From positions 1 through 64,000 of the forward strand of contig CAJUEJ010000003.1 in assembly GCA_910585435.1 (NCBI GenBank): 64,000 nucleotides of DNA, written 5' to 3'. The notes beneath the pieces were generated by a model. The model was given only the letters and a program-made list of their open reading frames with translations. It was not told the DNA's origin and searched no databases. Below, one piece after another: positions 1 through 8,710 of this stretch. A program made the position numbers and the translations under genes. Source of the stretch: an uncultured Hungatella sp. Lineage in GTDB: Bacteria; Bacillota; Clostridia; Lachnospirales; Lachnospiraceae. The first letter of the stretch is position 1. Each line of letters opens with the position of its first letter.

Positions 1-21
1 ACTGGTGGAGCCTATTCACAA

Positions 22-378
22 TCAGATCTGGATCCCTTGACGTGGAATAATCATATTCACCGACTGATAGCGGAAAAGCTGCTCCTTCAGCGTAAGATTT
101 TTAAGCGGATTTTCCGCCAGCTTAAACTCCACAGTATTTCTGGAAAGGTACATCTCCACAGATATGGTATCCAGAGTCCCAATCTCCCGCTCATGGATAT
201 CGCAGATTGTTGATACATAGGTGTCATTCTCCCGCAGAAAATCCGCCTCTATCTTATTGTAATAAAACCAATACAGATAAACGCCCATGGCAATGATAAT
301 AGCTGTCACCACTATGCCGAAAGAAACCATATATGCCAGCAAGCTGTTTTTCTTAAAATCATGCCTCCGCTTTTCCAT
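22..378 (-). pseudogene. Truncated membrane N-terminus of a regulator (AraC-type or sensor kinase)
   Basis: I place the start at 378 because an AGGGG ribosome binding site lies about 11 bases upstream; the frame extends further upstream only into the preceding gene. The 118-residue product begins with charged residues, has one clear membrane helix (about residues 14-36) and then a helical extracytoplasmic segment. This resembles the sensor part of membrane AraC regulators (YesS type) or YesM-like kinases that neighbour sugar-binding lipoproteins. The frame ends in a stop at 22-24, far short of any kinase or AraC domain, while another frame stays open to the window edge. Truncation by frameshift is therefore possible, but the window edge prevents a decision. 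It lies directly downstream of a solute-binding protein gene, which fits a sugar-sensing role. Confidence 0.45.
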
Positions 379-415
379 TTTCACTGTTCCCCTGTGGTAT
401 CTTTTGATGCAAACA

Positions 416-448
416 GGATATCGCCATATCCGAAGACATGGCAATACC
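416..448 (-). promoter_or_regulatory. Intercistronic hairpin with UUCG loop
   Basis: The minus strand forms an almost perfect stem of about 13 pairs closed by a UUCG tetraloop between the solute-binding protein and the downstream regulator. No T-run follows, so it is unlikely to be a terminator. Such hairpins often stabilise the 3' end of solute-binding-protein mRNA and raise it over downstream genes; that role is inference here. Confidence 0.6.
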
Positions 449-487
449 CTATTCTGTAAAAATAATTTCCTCCTGCCCCTGTTGTCT

Positions 488-2107
488 CTATTGAATCTCC
501 ATCTGGTCCACTGCGTCCTGGTATGTCTGTACAAACCCATCCACATCCATACCGTCGAGAGTACTCATGAAGGCGCTCCAGTCTTCCTCCGTCACACCCT
601 TCTCGATGCTGGCGGCAATCATCTCGCTCACCGCATTCTGGATATCCACCTTCTTCAGGTCAATGGAGGACAGCTGGTCAGAAGTAAGGGGAGCAAATTT
701 CAGATAATCATTGGAATACTTCTGAATAATGCCGGCCTCCTCATACTGATTGCTGTACTCGATTTTCTCCAGCCTCTGAGGAGACCAGTTAAATACGGAA
801 GTAATGTAATTACCTGGTGCAAAGAACACCGTGTTGCAGTCAAAGCAGTCACGCACGCCTGTGGTATCTGAAATCAGGGTGTCAATCCTGCCGTCCTGCC
901 CATTGTACTCCCATGCAGTACCTTCTTCGCCATAGTAAAGGGAGAACATGGTCTCTGTCTCCAGAAGGGCATCCAGCCAGCGCATGGATTCCGCCAGATG
1001 CTCATTGGTTTGGGTGACGAACGCGCAGTTGGTAGCCAGCTCCATCTTACGATAGGAGCGCACCTCATGGCCGGGAGCCGCTATAGGCACGAAAAGCTTG
1101 CAGTCCTTTGTCACACCGTCATCCCAGCCCATGGCCTGAAGACGCCACACGTTGAAGAATCCCACATTTCCAGCCTTCAGCTTCGTCTCCAGCGTGTTGA
1201 TATCCTGCGACAACACTTCGGGGTCCAGCAGATTCTCTTCATACAGCTGATGCAGCCATTCCAGACACTCCCGGAACCCCTCCTGCTTGGGTGCAAACTG
1301 AACCTTCTTGTCATCATCCAGGTAAATCCATGCACTCTGGTCATTGTTAGGGATGCCGAACATAGGCAAAAGCCAGCCGATAATATAATATCCGGTATTC
1401 AACGCCATCTCCAAAGGAATCTCATCCGCCTCCCCATTCTGGTTCGGGTCCTGTGTCTTAAACGCCCTGAATACATCCGTCAGCTCGTCCAGAGTGGTGG
1501 GTGTTTCTAAGTTCAGATTGTCAAGCCAGGTCTGATTAATAAAAAAATGAAGCTCCGTATTAATATCCTGTGCCACAAGATAGCCTACAGAATACTTTTT
1601 GCCGTCCGAAGCCACCAGACTCACCGTAGGGTCACTGTCCTCCCCGGCGATACGCTCCGTATAATTGGGCATATACTTCTCCGTCAGCTCATCCACCGGC
1701 AGAAGAATTCCCTGAGTAACACCGTACTCCTCTATGTCAACACTACCACTGCCGTTGCTGATAATGATGTCAGGATATTCCCCGGAAGAAAAAATCAGGT
1801 TCCTCCTGGTATTCCAGGTAGAAGTATTCATCACTTCCCACTCCACATGGATGCCGGTCTGTTCCTCCAACCTCTGTATAATAGGCATCTCGTTGGGCTC
1901 CATAAGTGTGTCCACGTCCCTGTGGACCAGAACCACATTCAGCGTAAGGGGTTCATTTACAATGGGATACCCCGTTTCATTGAAGCTGTCACCAGGAACC
2001 GCCGCCGCCGAAGAACCGCCCTCCGGTTCAGCAGAAGAAGAACTCCCCTGGCCTCCGCATCCTGCAAGCACAGACGACATCACAGCCGCAGACAGACATG
2101 CTGCCAA
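488..2107 (-). CDS. Sugar ABC transporter lipoprotein solute-binding protein, 5'-truncated
   Basis: The 539-residue product is an extracellular solute-binding protein of the large LplA/YtcQ type that captures oligosaccharides outside the cell for an ABC importer. The N-terminus reads as the end of a lipoprotein signal with the lipobox LAGC, then a Ser/Gly-rich linker and the binding domain. The only start in frame is TTG at 2107. It leaves a signal without a positively charged n-region, and an in-frame stop lies just upstream without any ATG. The normal start thus appears lost, and homology-like sequence of a divergent gene begins within about 10 bases. A GGGAAGGG tract upstream could still drive weak initiation. 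The permease genes usual for this transporter class are not adjacent. Confidence 0.8.
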   Translation of the reverse strand: MAACLSAAVMSSVLAGCGGQGSSSSAEPEGGSSAAAVPGDSFNETGYPIVNEPLTLNVVLVHRDVDTLMEPNEMPIIQRLEEQTGIHVEWEVMNTSTWNTRRNLIFSSGEYPDIIISNGSGSVDIEEYGVTQGILLPVDELTEKYMPNYTERIAGEDSDPTVSLVASDGKKYSVGYLVAQDINTELHFFINQTWLDNLNLETPTTLDELTDVFRAFKTQDPNQNGEADEIPLEMALNTGYYIIGWLLPMFGIPNNDQSAWIYLDDDKKVQFAPKQEGFRECLEWLHQLYEENLLDPEVLSQDINTLETKLKAGNVGFFNVWRLQAMGWDDGVTKDCKLFVPIAAPGHEVRSYRKMELATNCAFVTQTNEHLAESMRWLDALLETETMFSLYYGEEGTAWEYNGQDGRIDTLISDTTGVRDCFDCNTVFFAPGNYITSVFNWSPQRLEKIEYSNQYEEAGIIQKYSNDYLKFAPLTSDQLSSIDLKKVDIQNAVSEMIAASIEKGVTEEDWSAFMSTLDGMDVDGFVQTYQDAVDQMEIQ

Positions 2108-2955
2108 TGACCCTTCCCTATATGGAAGCCGGAAAACATACCATTACGTTCCATGCCGTCAGCAGGTATTTTGCCTTTACCCGTTTTGTCATCTATACCC
2201 GGGACCGCCGGGAGAATTCCCTTGGAACGTCCCTGGGAAAGAAAACGGGCAGCCAAAAACTTCCGCAGAATTTCGACGCCATGTCTTTTGCCCATACTGT
2301 CTACGGAGAGGAAGTCTGCGCCCTTTTGCCCCGGCCAGTGATTTATCTTCCCCTGCAGCCTGCGGGAGACAGCCTGACTATGGAAGACAGAATCATTCAG
2401 CCTTCTTGTTACGGAACCGCTGTCCGGCCAGAGCAGATTGTAGAGAAGAGCCGGACGGTCTTCCGGGAGAAGGACGGGACTTTGCAGATAGAGGCTGCAG
2501 CAGTTCTTGCCCAGAGTCTTTACGCATACACAATAAATGGTACGTGGCACTGGTGCAACAGCCCTGCCCACGGGGAGACCGGAATGGCCATGTATATGCG
2601 GAAGGCTCATCAACACTGGAAGGATGACGGCAATGCGCCTGCTCTGTGCTATCAGATACAGCTGACAGGAGGATTTTACCGGATTTGGATTCGCATGTTA
2701 ATGTGGGGCGATGATACGTCACACTTTTCCATTGGTATAGACAGGGAGCAGATTCCTGAAGATGCCTTATACGGAGGCCACCGAATCTGGAGATATTCTA
2801 ACGAGCAAGTATGGAAATGGATTCCGGTCTGTGAATTGCCTCTGGCAGAAGGAGAACATCTGCTGCAGATAACAGCCCTGTCCTCCCATTTACGGTTTGA
2901 ACAGATTTATATTACAAAGGGGGAAGAGCTTCCTCCTGCCGGTGAAAGTGTGTAA
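2098..2955 (+). pseudogene. C-terminal fragment of a large carbohydrate-active protein
   Basis: The 285-residue frame contains two similar beta-sandwich endings. One near residues 7-32 has the motif AGKHTITF, and one near residues 240-275 has EGEHLLQI and then FEQIYITKG. Between them lies an aromatic stretch (FYRIWIRM, FSIGID) typical of the C-terminal carbohydrate-binding-like domains of large glycoside hydrolases; family GH115 is one possibility. There is no ribosome binding site, no signal peptide and no catalytic domain. The recognisable homology starts at about 2113, exactly where the divergent solute-binding protein gene is cut. I read it as a 5'-deleted remnant, not a functional gene. 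The family name is uncertain. Confidence 0.55.
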
Positions 2956-2980
2956 TTGTCCTTTTACGCCCATAGTCATT

Positions 2981-3066
2981 CCTAAGCACACACGGTGAAG
3001 CCTGCCAGGCATAAACTCTGCCGAAGCACACGCAGTGAAGCCTGCCGGGCATAAGCTCTGCCTAAG
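2981..3066. repeat. Two tandem 40-bp repeats plus a partial third
   Basis: Positions 2981-3020 and 3021-3060 are near-identical 40-bp units beginning CCTAAGCACA or CCGAAGCACA and ending AACTCTG or AGCTCTG. A third partial copy starts at 3061. The repeat fills the intergenic space between the carbohydrate-enzyme remnant and the next gene. Confidence 0.85.
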
Positions 3067-3171
3067 CGCAGCCCGGCTGCTGTGCCAACCATATAGGGAC
3101 TCTCCGGAGGCATCAAAACGAAGATGGATAGGATGCCTCCTCCAGTACACCATAGAAAAAATAGGGACTGT

Positions 3172-4473
3172 TTACTCTGCAAGGCGATAATGCGTATTTC
3201 TGCTTCTTCCTTCTTGAACAATCTGCCCTTTTCCAATCATCTGTTTCAATAACCGTCCGCAGGTTGTCTGGCTAATCCTCAGCGTCTTTTCCACGTCTTT
3301 TCTTGTAAAGGTCTCTTGTTCTCTTGCCAAAGCAATGACTGCGTCTTCCTCCACACTGTTTTTAGACAGGACGGCATCCGGTTTTTGTACGTTCAGATTT
3401 GGAAGGATAATCTTAAAAGCATTGTCAGAAGTTTCAATTTTAGGTTCCTTTCCGGTTCCTGCATAAGCCTCCATAATCTTCCGAATTCCTGTTCCATAAG
3501 CTTCAATCAGTTCCAGACGGTAGAATACGTTCGCCAGCTTAACATTCCGGCATACGGAAATACCCATCATGACATCCTTTAAGGTTACTCCGCTTACAAG
3601 ACCCCCTATGGAAGTAAATTCAATCCGGTCCATATATAGGCTGATGAATGTGCTGGCACGGAAAGAATATTCGCGATGCACAAGCAGATTCAAAAGCGCC
3701 TCCCTGACAGCGGTTTCCGGGTAGTCTCTTTGGTCAATCCGACGTAATTTTTGAAATGAAGAATGAGTCTGGTTCCGAAAGTCAATGTAATCATATACTT
3801 CATCCATCTGCCGCAACAGGGAACCGGAAAACTCTTTCCGGTCCTTAAATTCATTTTGGGTAGTTCCCTGAAAGACTGCTGCTTTAATTGTATGCACACA
3901 CTGGTCAGACAGCAAGAACCCTAAATTCGTATAAACACCGTCATGGGTCATAATGCCTAAGGTTTTCATCTGCGCCTCTCCAAACAGGATATTCCTTTCG
4001 GAAAATTCCTTTTTTGCTGCCTCAAAGGTTAAGTCCTGTTCCAGAGACCGCATTTCTTCAAAATAGTCTCCGTCTGTCTCTTTAATCATACACCGGATGG
4101 CCGTATTGGTAGCCGAAACAGAGGAATACCCCTGACGGACAAACACGCCTTCCGGGCGCAGCCCTTTTTTTGAGATATAATATGGGCGTTCCGTTCCTCG
4201 CTGCACGTCAATGGCAACAATCTGTTTTCCGTTCTCATTCAAAGTCTCATAATGCAGGAACATCGTTAAATCCGGTTTGATTGCATCCCGTACCATATTA
4301 CTGACCTGCAAAGCTACTCCATCCGGGTTATCCAGACCAACCACAGTTCCGTCATCCTGAACGCCAATATACAGTTTTCCTCCTTCGCAATTTGCAAACG
4401 CGATAATCTCTTTCTTGATGTCATCCACTACAACAGACTTTAATTCCACGGTCTCGCTTTCTTGATAAATCAT
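3172..4473 (-). CDS. AlbA_2/Schlafen-type DNA-binding domain protein with C-terminal winged helix
   Basis: The start at 4473 follows a perfect AGGAGG seven bases upstream and gives 433 residues. Residues 1-120 form an AlbA_2 (Schlafen AAA_4) domain with the hallmark ETVELK near the N-terminus and the glycine-rich CEGGKLYIGV. The middle contains a degenerate GHKL-like region (AVREALLNLLVHREY), as in the COG2865 group often labelled RecG-related or transcriptional regulator. The C-terminus is a winged helix (FTRKDVEKTLRISQTTCGRLLKQM). Proteins of this type bind nucleic acid and are often found as single accessory genes; the exact role is unknown. It stands alone, with 216 bases of repeat-containing intergenic DNA downstream. 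Confidence 0.8.
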   Translation of the reverse strand: MIYQESETVELKSVVVDDIKKEIIAFANCEGGKLYIGVQDDGTVVGLDNPDGVALQVSNMVRDAIKPDLTMFLHYETLNENGKQIVAIDVQRGTERPYYISKKGLRPEGVFVRQGYSSVSATNTAIRCMIKETDGDYFEEMRSLEQDLTFEAAKKEFSERNILFGEAQMKTLGIMTHDGVYTNLGFLLSDQCVHTIKAAVFQGTTQNEFKDRKEFSGSLLRQMDEVYDYIDFRNQTHSSFQKLRRIDQRDYPETAVREALLNLLVHREYSFRASTFISLYMDRIEFTSIGGLVSGVTLKDVMMGISVCRNVKLANVFYRLELIEAYGTGIRKIMEAYAGTGKEPKIETSDNAFKIILPNLNVQKPDAVLSKNSVEEDAVIALAREQETFTRKDVEKTLRISQTTCGRLLKQMIGKGQIVQEGRSRNTHYRLAE

Positions 4474-4563
4474 CTGAGCGCCTCCTAGAAAGATTCTACC
4501 CATACTCTAACCATTCTAACCATTTTTGTCAACTTTTCCTGTTCACAATTTTATTATATCGGA

Positions 4564-7137
4564 TTATTTTTTAGAAAACTTCACCCTTAATAACTCCAGA
4601 AGCAGTTTCACAGTTCCCACATTATATCCGCTGCACCCATAGATACCTTTCAATCCCGGATTTACAAGAATCAGCAGCGGAAATTTATCCGGTTCCACAT
4701 ACATCCGCCGGGCTGCAGACTGGGCAATCTCATCCGAAGCATAAAATACAATCTTCGCCTGAGGAAAAGCTTTCGCAGCCCTCTCCCATGCTGAAGTTTT
4801 CTGTATGGCATGGTTTTCCATCAAAAAACAAATTCCTGCCTTCCTGTCCTTTAAGCTTTTTGCATACAGATTCATTTCATTCAACACATGCTCCGTCGGC
4901 TCTTCCCCCGGCTTAAGAAAGGCAAGGATATACACGCCGGATTTTGTCAATGCAGAGATTGGCTTTATCTCTTTATTATCCTCAACCTCAAAATCCTCCA
5001 GCTCATTGGATACCAGAAGCTCCTCCCCATGACCGGTTCGCATACCCAGTTCCTGTTCTACCCTCTGTCCTGCCTCCAGACAAATTCTGCATTCTGATGC
5101 CAGCTGGTCTCCCCCCGGCAGACGATTGGTTGTCAGCAGCCTGTAGAATCCCGGCTCCAGCTCCAGCCGCAGCTCCCTGCCTTCAAATTTCATTCCCTCA
5201 TAATTTAATGTAACGAAGCTGTCCTGGCGGTACTGTCCCATTGTCCAGTTCTGATAATAAGTCCATTCCTCCCCGTCCTTACGTTTCAATACAAGAATCC
5301 CTTTTTCCGGCGATTTTGTACCTTCTTTCGTTTCGGATATTCTTACAAAACTACCGTTTTTATAGATTTCCGGCTCCTGTGTAACCGGATTCAGACGGGC
5401 CGGAATCCCCAAGGTACGGCAGACTGCCACACAAAGAATATTCCTGCTTATGGGGTTTCCAAACCTGGCCTTTAATGTTCCTGCCGGTGTGGAAAGCAGC
5501 GTACTGTAATCATCCTTTTCGTCATACCCTATGTTCTCCTCAATGCAGCTTTGGATTAACCAGGGGTCTTTTTTAAACTGCTCCTTCTCTCTGTCACTGA
5601 AAAATTGCTGTATTTCTTCCCTAAACGGCATCATTTCTTCAAAATATATCCGCGGACAAAGAATGTATCGGATATAAATCTCCAATTCCCCCTTTTCCTC
5701 CCATTCCCCACGGTATCCCGAAGCTTCCACCAAATGGGACTCCAGCACCTTTGCTGTGGCATCTTTATAATCCTTTTCAGTCAGACTGTGCAACATTCTC
5801 TTTCTGTCAGGATTCCCGTCCTTTGCTAAAAATTCAAATATCTGGCAGAAATTACCTGCTGCCAGACGTAAAATTTTCTCTTCTTCCGGATACTTTGCCG
5901 CCAAGTCTTCTCTATAATATCTGTCTATACGTTCCGTCCTCAGCGCTGCTGACGCCTGAAGCCGCTGACGGTTCTTTTCCTTTTGCTGTTTTGTCAAATG
6001 TACCTGATACAGCATGGATTCCTTCGGAGCTTTGATATCAATGTCTGTCCATACGCCTAAGCCTTCCCTGTTCCTTCCTTTTCTTAATGTAAGCAGCACC
6101 TCTTCCCTGTCCTTTACATGAACCGTTTTCTCACCGGTTCCCGTCCCTTTCACGGCCCACAGATGCACCGTCCCCATTCCCAGATGCAGGGAAGCCTTTC
6201 CTTCCTCATCCGTACGCAGCGCCGCAATACGGCCATACTCCCCGCTGTTTAAAACCTCTATCAGAACCTTCGCCTTTCCTGCCGGCGTCCCGTCCTCTTC
6301 CGTCACCCTTATCCGAAGTTCCCCTGTCTCTGCATACCTTGCAGTAATATTGTGATAATACAGGCCCTCTTCCCGGGTAACACACGCTGCATCTCCGACG
6401 GCTTTATAGTCGGTGGCTTTATAGTCAGAAAATTCTCTTGTATGAATCATCATTGCTCTTGATGAAGCGTTCACAAACCATCCTTTATCCAACACCTCTT
6501 CTGGCTCACATGCTCCCAGAAAATGCCATTTTCCATTTATATAGACCTCCACCCATGCATGATTATCATCACAATGGGCCCACTTAGGAGTATAGACCTG
6601 CCTTGCCGGAATCCCCACACTGCGCAGTGCCGTCACCGCAAACGTTGATTCTTCCCCGCACCTTCCCTTTCCCGAGCGATACATGGTCATGGGAGAGACG
6701 GTTCTGATATCAGAAGCTTCATAGCTTCCGTTTTCCCCGCACCAGTAGTTAATCTCCAGCACGGCCTCCTCAAGAGTTTTCTTTTCCATCCGGCCTATCA
6801 GCTGTTCATAGAAAAACCGGCGGCAGTCTTCAATCCTCTCAGAATTGATTCGATAATACAGAACATGATGCAGGAATATCTCTTCCGGCAGATTCCGGCA
6901 CCAATCCATGGTCTCATATAACATAAGCCCATGCTGAACAAAACCTAAAAACACTTCAAATTCGTATGTTCCGGCATCCCCAAGAGGCATGGTTCCATAA
7001 AAAAATTTCATCAGAACCTGTTCCTTTGGCGTACATCCCTTAAGCTTCCATTCAATTTCTCTCCTTAACTCTCCCGGCAGATTGGTTCGTCCTTCATATA
7101 CCTGCTGTGCATATTTCTTAAACGTGTCCCCTAGCAT
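4564..7137 (-). CDS. Large transglutaminase-like protein with thioredoxin-fold C-terminus
   Basis: The start at 7137 follows a GAGGGAGG ribosome binding site; the product is 857 residues with no signal peptide, so probably cytoplasmic. Residues about 110-230 form a transglutaminase-like core with the catalytic Cys in GRCGEES (about 160) and His in NHAWVEVY (about 193). The expected third Asp position reads CEPE, so Glu may replace it. Beta-sandwich segments follow (about 280-360). A second transglutaminase-like stretch around RNILCVAVCRTLGIPARL apparently lacks the catalytic set. The last 130 residues look like a thioredoxin fold (YILAFLKPG, FPLLILVNP) without a CXXC. The substrate is unknown; peptide hydrolysis or crosslinking are both possible. 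Confidence 0.75.
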   Translation of the reverse strand: MLGDTFKKYAQQVYEGRTNLPGELRREIEWKLKGCTPKEQVLMKFFYGTMPLGDAGTYEFEVFLGFVQHGLMLYETMDWCRNLPEEIFLHHVLYYRINSERIEDCRRFFYEQLIGRMEKKTLEEAVLEINYWCGENGSYEASDIRTVSPMTMYRSGKGRCGEESTFAVTALRSVGIPARQVYTPKWAHCDDNHAWVEVYINGKWHFLGACEPEEVLDKGWFVNASSRAMMIHTREFSDYKATDYKAVGDAACVTREEGLYYHNITARYAETGELRIRVTEEDGTPAGKAKVLIEVLNSGEYGRIAALRTDEEGKASLHLGMGTVHLWAVKGTGTGEKTVHVKDREEVLLTLRKGRNREGLGVWTDIDIKAPKESMLYQVHLTKQQKEKNRQRLQASAALRTERIDRYYREDLAAKYPEEEKILRLAAGNFCQIFEFLAKDGNPDRKRMLHSLTEKDYKDATAKVLESHLVEASGYRGEWEEKGELEIYIRYILCPRIYFEEMMPFREEIQQFFSDREKEQFKKDPWLIQSCIEENIGYDEKDDYSTLLSTPAGTLKARFGNPISRNILCVAVCRTLGIPARLNPVTQEPEIYKNGSFVRISETKEGTKSPEKGILVLKRKDGEEWTYYQNWTMGQYRQDSFVTLNYEGMKFEGRELRLELEPGFYRLLTTNRLPGGDQLASECRICLEAGQRVEQELGMRTGHGEELLVSNELEDFEVEDNKEIKPISALTKSGVYILAFLKPGEEPTEHVLNEMNLYAKSLKDRKAGICFLMENHAIQKTSAWERAAKAFPQAKIVFYASDEIAQSAARRMYVEPDKFPLLILVNPGLKGIYGCSGYNVGTVKLLLELLRVKFSKK

Positions 7138-7226
7138 TCCTGTCCCTCCCTCGTCAGTGCAGTAAGATAATTCCCTCCGCCGCCGATTCGGCGGCATAAA
7201 TTCAGGTATGCCAAATGTGCCCGCCA

Positions 7227-7245
7227 GACTTTCATGTGCGGTGGT
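7227..7245. repeat. Copy 1 of a dispersed 19-bp motif
   Basis: The + strand reads GACTTTCATGTGCGGTGGT, matching 26658-26676 at all but two positions (both purine changes), and both copies are preceded by CCGCC. It overlaps the last codons of cutC. It weakly resembles the 3' strand of group II intron domain V, but no partner strand is present. Confidence 0.45.
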
Positions 7246-8005
7246 GCGTCCGCCGCCGGGCGCATGAAGGTTTGATTACAGCTCTTGCCTTTTCAATCTC
7301 TTCCCTGTCTGTCCGTAAAATGCCATATTCACTAAGTCCCGGAAGCCCCATATGGATACCCTGCTTCCGATAGCTCATGCCGCTGTCTATCACCTTTTTT
7401 CCTGACATATGAAAACTGCATCCTGGGACATCCTCTATCATCTGGCGGATTACGTTTTCGTTTACTCCGCCGCCTGCTAAAATTTCAATTCTCTCATCTG
7501 CCTGGGCCATCAGCTTTTTTAACACCTCCCTGCCTTCCAGGCAGCAGGAGGCCTGTCCCGATGTCAAAATCCTGTCAATCCCCAGTGATACGGCCTCCTC
7601 CAGTGCTCTGTAAGGATTCCTGCATACATCAAATGCCCGGTGCAGGGTGAACCGCAGCGGCCCTGCATACGCTCTAAGCACACCCATCCTGTCCAAATCC
7701 AAATCTCCATCCGCTTTCAGACAACCGGATACAACTCCGTCCGCCCCCAGATTCCGAAACATCTGAATATCCTCTTTCATCATCTGAAATTCCGCATCCG
7801 TATACAAAAAATCCCCAAACCTTGGCCGAATCAGCACATTCAGTTCTATGCCGCACACCTTACGAATCTGTTTAAACTGACTGACTCCAGGCGTCGTCCC
7901 TCCTATAATCAGGTTTGCACAAACCTCCAGGCAGTCTGCGCCTCCTTCCTGCGCAGATATGGCAGACTCTACCGAATCAACACATACTTCCAGCTTTGTT
8001 CTCAT
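7232..8005 (-). CDS. cutC: Copper homeostasis protein CutC
   Basis: The start at 8005 is supported by GGAGGGAGAAC just upstream and gives 257 residues, the usual size of the family. The product is a TIM-barrel cytoplasmic protein with the N-terminal CutC signature LEVCVDSVESA and the conserved GGADCLEVCANL, TPGV and LHRAFDV segments. The family was linked to copper tolerance, but its biochemical activity is not settled. The last dozen residues (KPSCARRRTHHRT) are atypical and are encoded by a dispersed motif, so the C-terminus may have been altered by its insertion or by divergence. It is monocistronic behind the terminator at 8199-8242. Confidence 0.85.
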   Translation of the reverse strand: MRTKLEVCVDSVESAISAQEGGADCLEVCANLIIGGTTPGVSQFKQIRKVCGIELNVLIRPRFGDFLYTDAEFQMMKEDIQMFRNLGADGVVSGCLKADGDLDLDRMGVLRAYAGPLRFTLHRAFDVCRNPYRALEEAVSLGIDRILTSGQASCCLEGREVLKKLMAQADERIEILAGGGVNENVIRQMIEDVPGCSFHMSGKKVIDSGMSYRKQGIHMGLPGLSEYGILRTDREEIEKARAVIKPSCARRRTHHRT

Positions 8006-8198
8006 CGTTCTCCCTCCGAACTTTCTTTGAAGGGTATCATAGCATACAAAGCCGCCGCCGGCAACCAGTACTAGTACCTCGCGATTTTTCAAACCGCCAT
8101 TCGGAAGGTTATACCGGCGAAATCCTGTAGATTGGTATTAATTACCATAAAAACAAGCAAGCCAAATTTCAGAACTGTATAATAGAAAATTTTCGCAT
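8006..8198. promoter_or_regulatory. cutC upstream region with short dyad
   Basis: The 193-base gap holds a dyad TGGTA-N5-TACCA at 8132-8146 in AT-rich sequence about 130 bases before cutC. It could be an operator. I see no clear -35/-10 pair. Confidence 0.3.
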
Positions 8199-8242
8199 AT
8201 AAAAACTGCGGAATGTCTTCATCATCCAAAACATTCCCCAGT
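8199..8242 (-). terminator. Intrinsic terminator downstream of the Fur-like gene
   Basis: On the minus strand a 12-base stem (arms 8231-8242 and 8205-8216, one mismatch) is followed by a TTTTTAT tract. It ends the feo/fur-like transcription unit. Confidence 0.85.
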
Positions 8243-8349
8243 CTTTTTCTAACCTGTTTCCTTTGTTTAACCTTTTCCTTCTCTTTTTATGTCACGGCTC
8301 CCGTATCCTCTTTTTTCAAGTCTTCCCATTTTTCAGGCGCCTCTTCTCT

Positions 8350-8613
8350 TCAAGCCAATGCCTCCACAGGCTCAATCCGATACATATTCTTCCTCTGTAT
8401 CAGCCCTGTCTCCTCCAGAGTCTTCACCATGCGGTAAACCGTAGCCATACCGATAGACGGGTCTTTCTTGGCTGCCTGGTAGTATATCTCTTTACAGCAG
8501 CAGCACTCATCCTTCAAAATAATATCAATCAGCAATTTTCTCTGATTCGTGATTCTGCAGCCATTCTTTTTCAGTTCCTGTAAAATATAGGCTTTCTTGT
8601 CCTGTGCTGACAT
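8350..8613 (-). CDS. Fur-family regulator, DNA-binding half only
   Basis: The start at 8613 follows GGGGAGGAGGAAT. The 87 residues form the winged-helix DNA-binding half of a Fur-type regulator (CRITNQRKLLIDII, SIGMATVYRMVKTLEETGLI), with an unusual CCCC in the region preceding the recognition helix. The usual dimerisation domain and metal-binding His/Cys motifs are missing. After the stop, the sequence in another frame codes for WLEEKAPEKWEDLKKEDTGAVT and then stops, which looks like a displaced tail, so a frameshift near 8350-8360 is possible. As the last gene after feoB and its accessories it probably senses iron or regulates the same pathway. Confidence 0.7.
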   Translation of the reverse strand: MSAQDKKAYILQELKKNGCRITNQRKLLIDIILKDECCCCKEIYYQAAKKDPSIGMATVYRMVKTLEETGLIQRKNMYRIEPVEALA

Positions 8614-8710
8614 ATCGATTCCTCCTCCCCAGCCCCAGCAGTACCTGCCGCCTTTCCGTCAACATTCCATTCCGTTTTTCAAGCTCCAACGGTTTTTCAG
8701 CCCTTTATTT

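Noticed and set aside
1734..2627. Plus-strand frame of 297 codons across the 2105 junction
   Set aside because: It is antisense to the solute-binding protein and then out of frame with the carbohydrate-protein remnant.
7221..7260. Group II intron end
   Set aside because: The motif recalls domain V 3' strand sequence, but the pairing strand and the rest of domains V and VI are absent.
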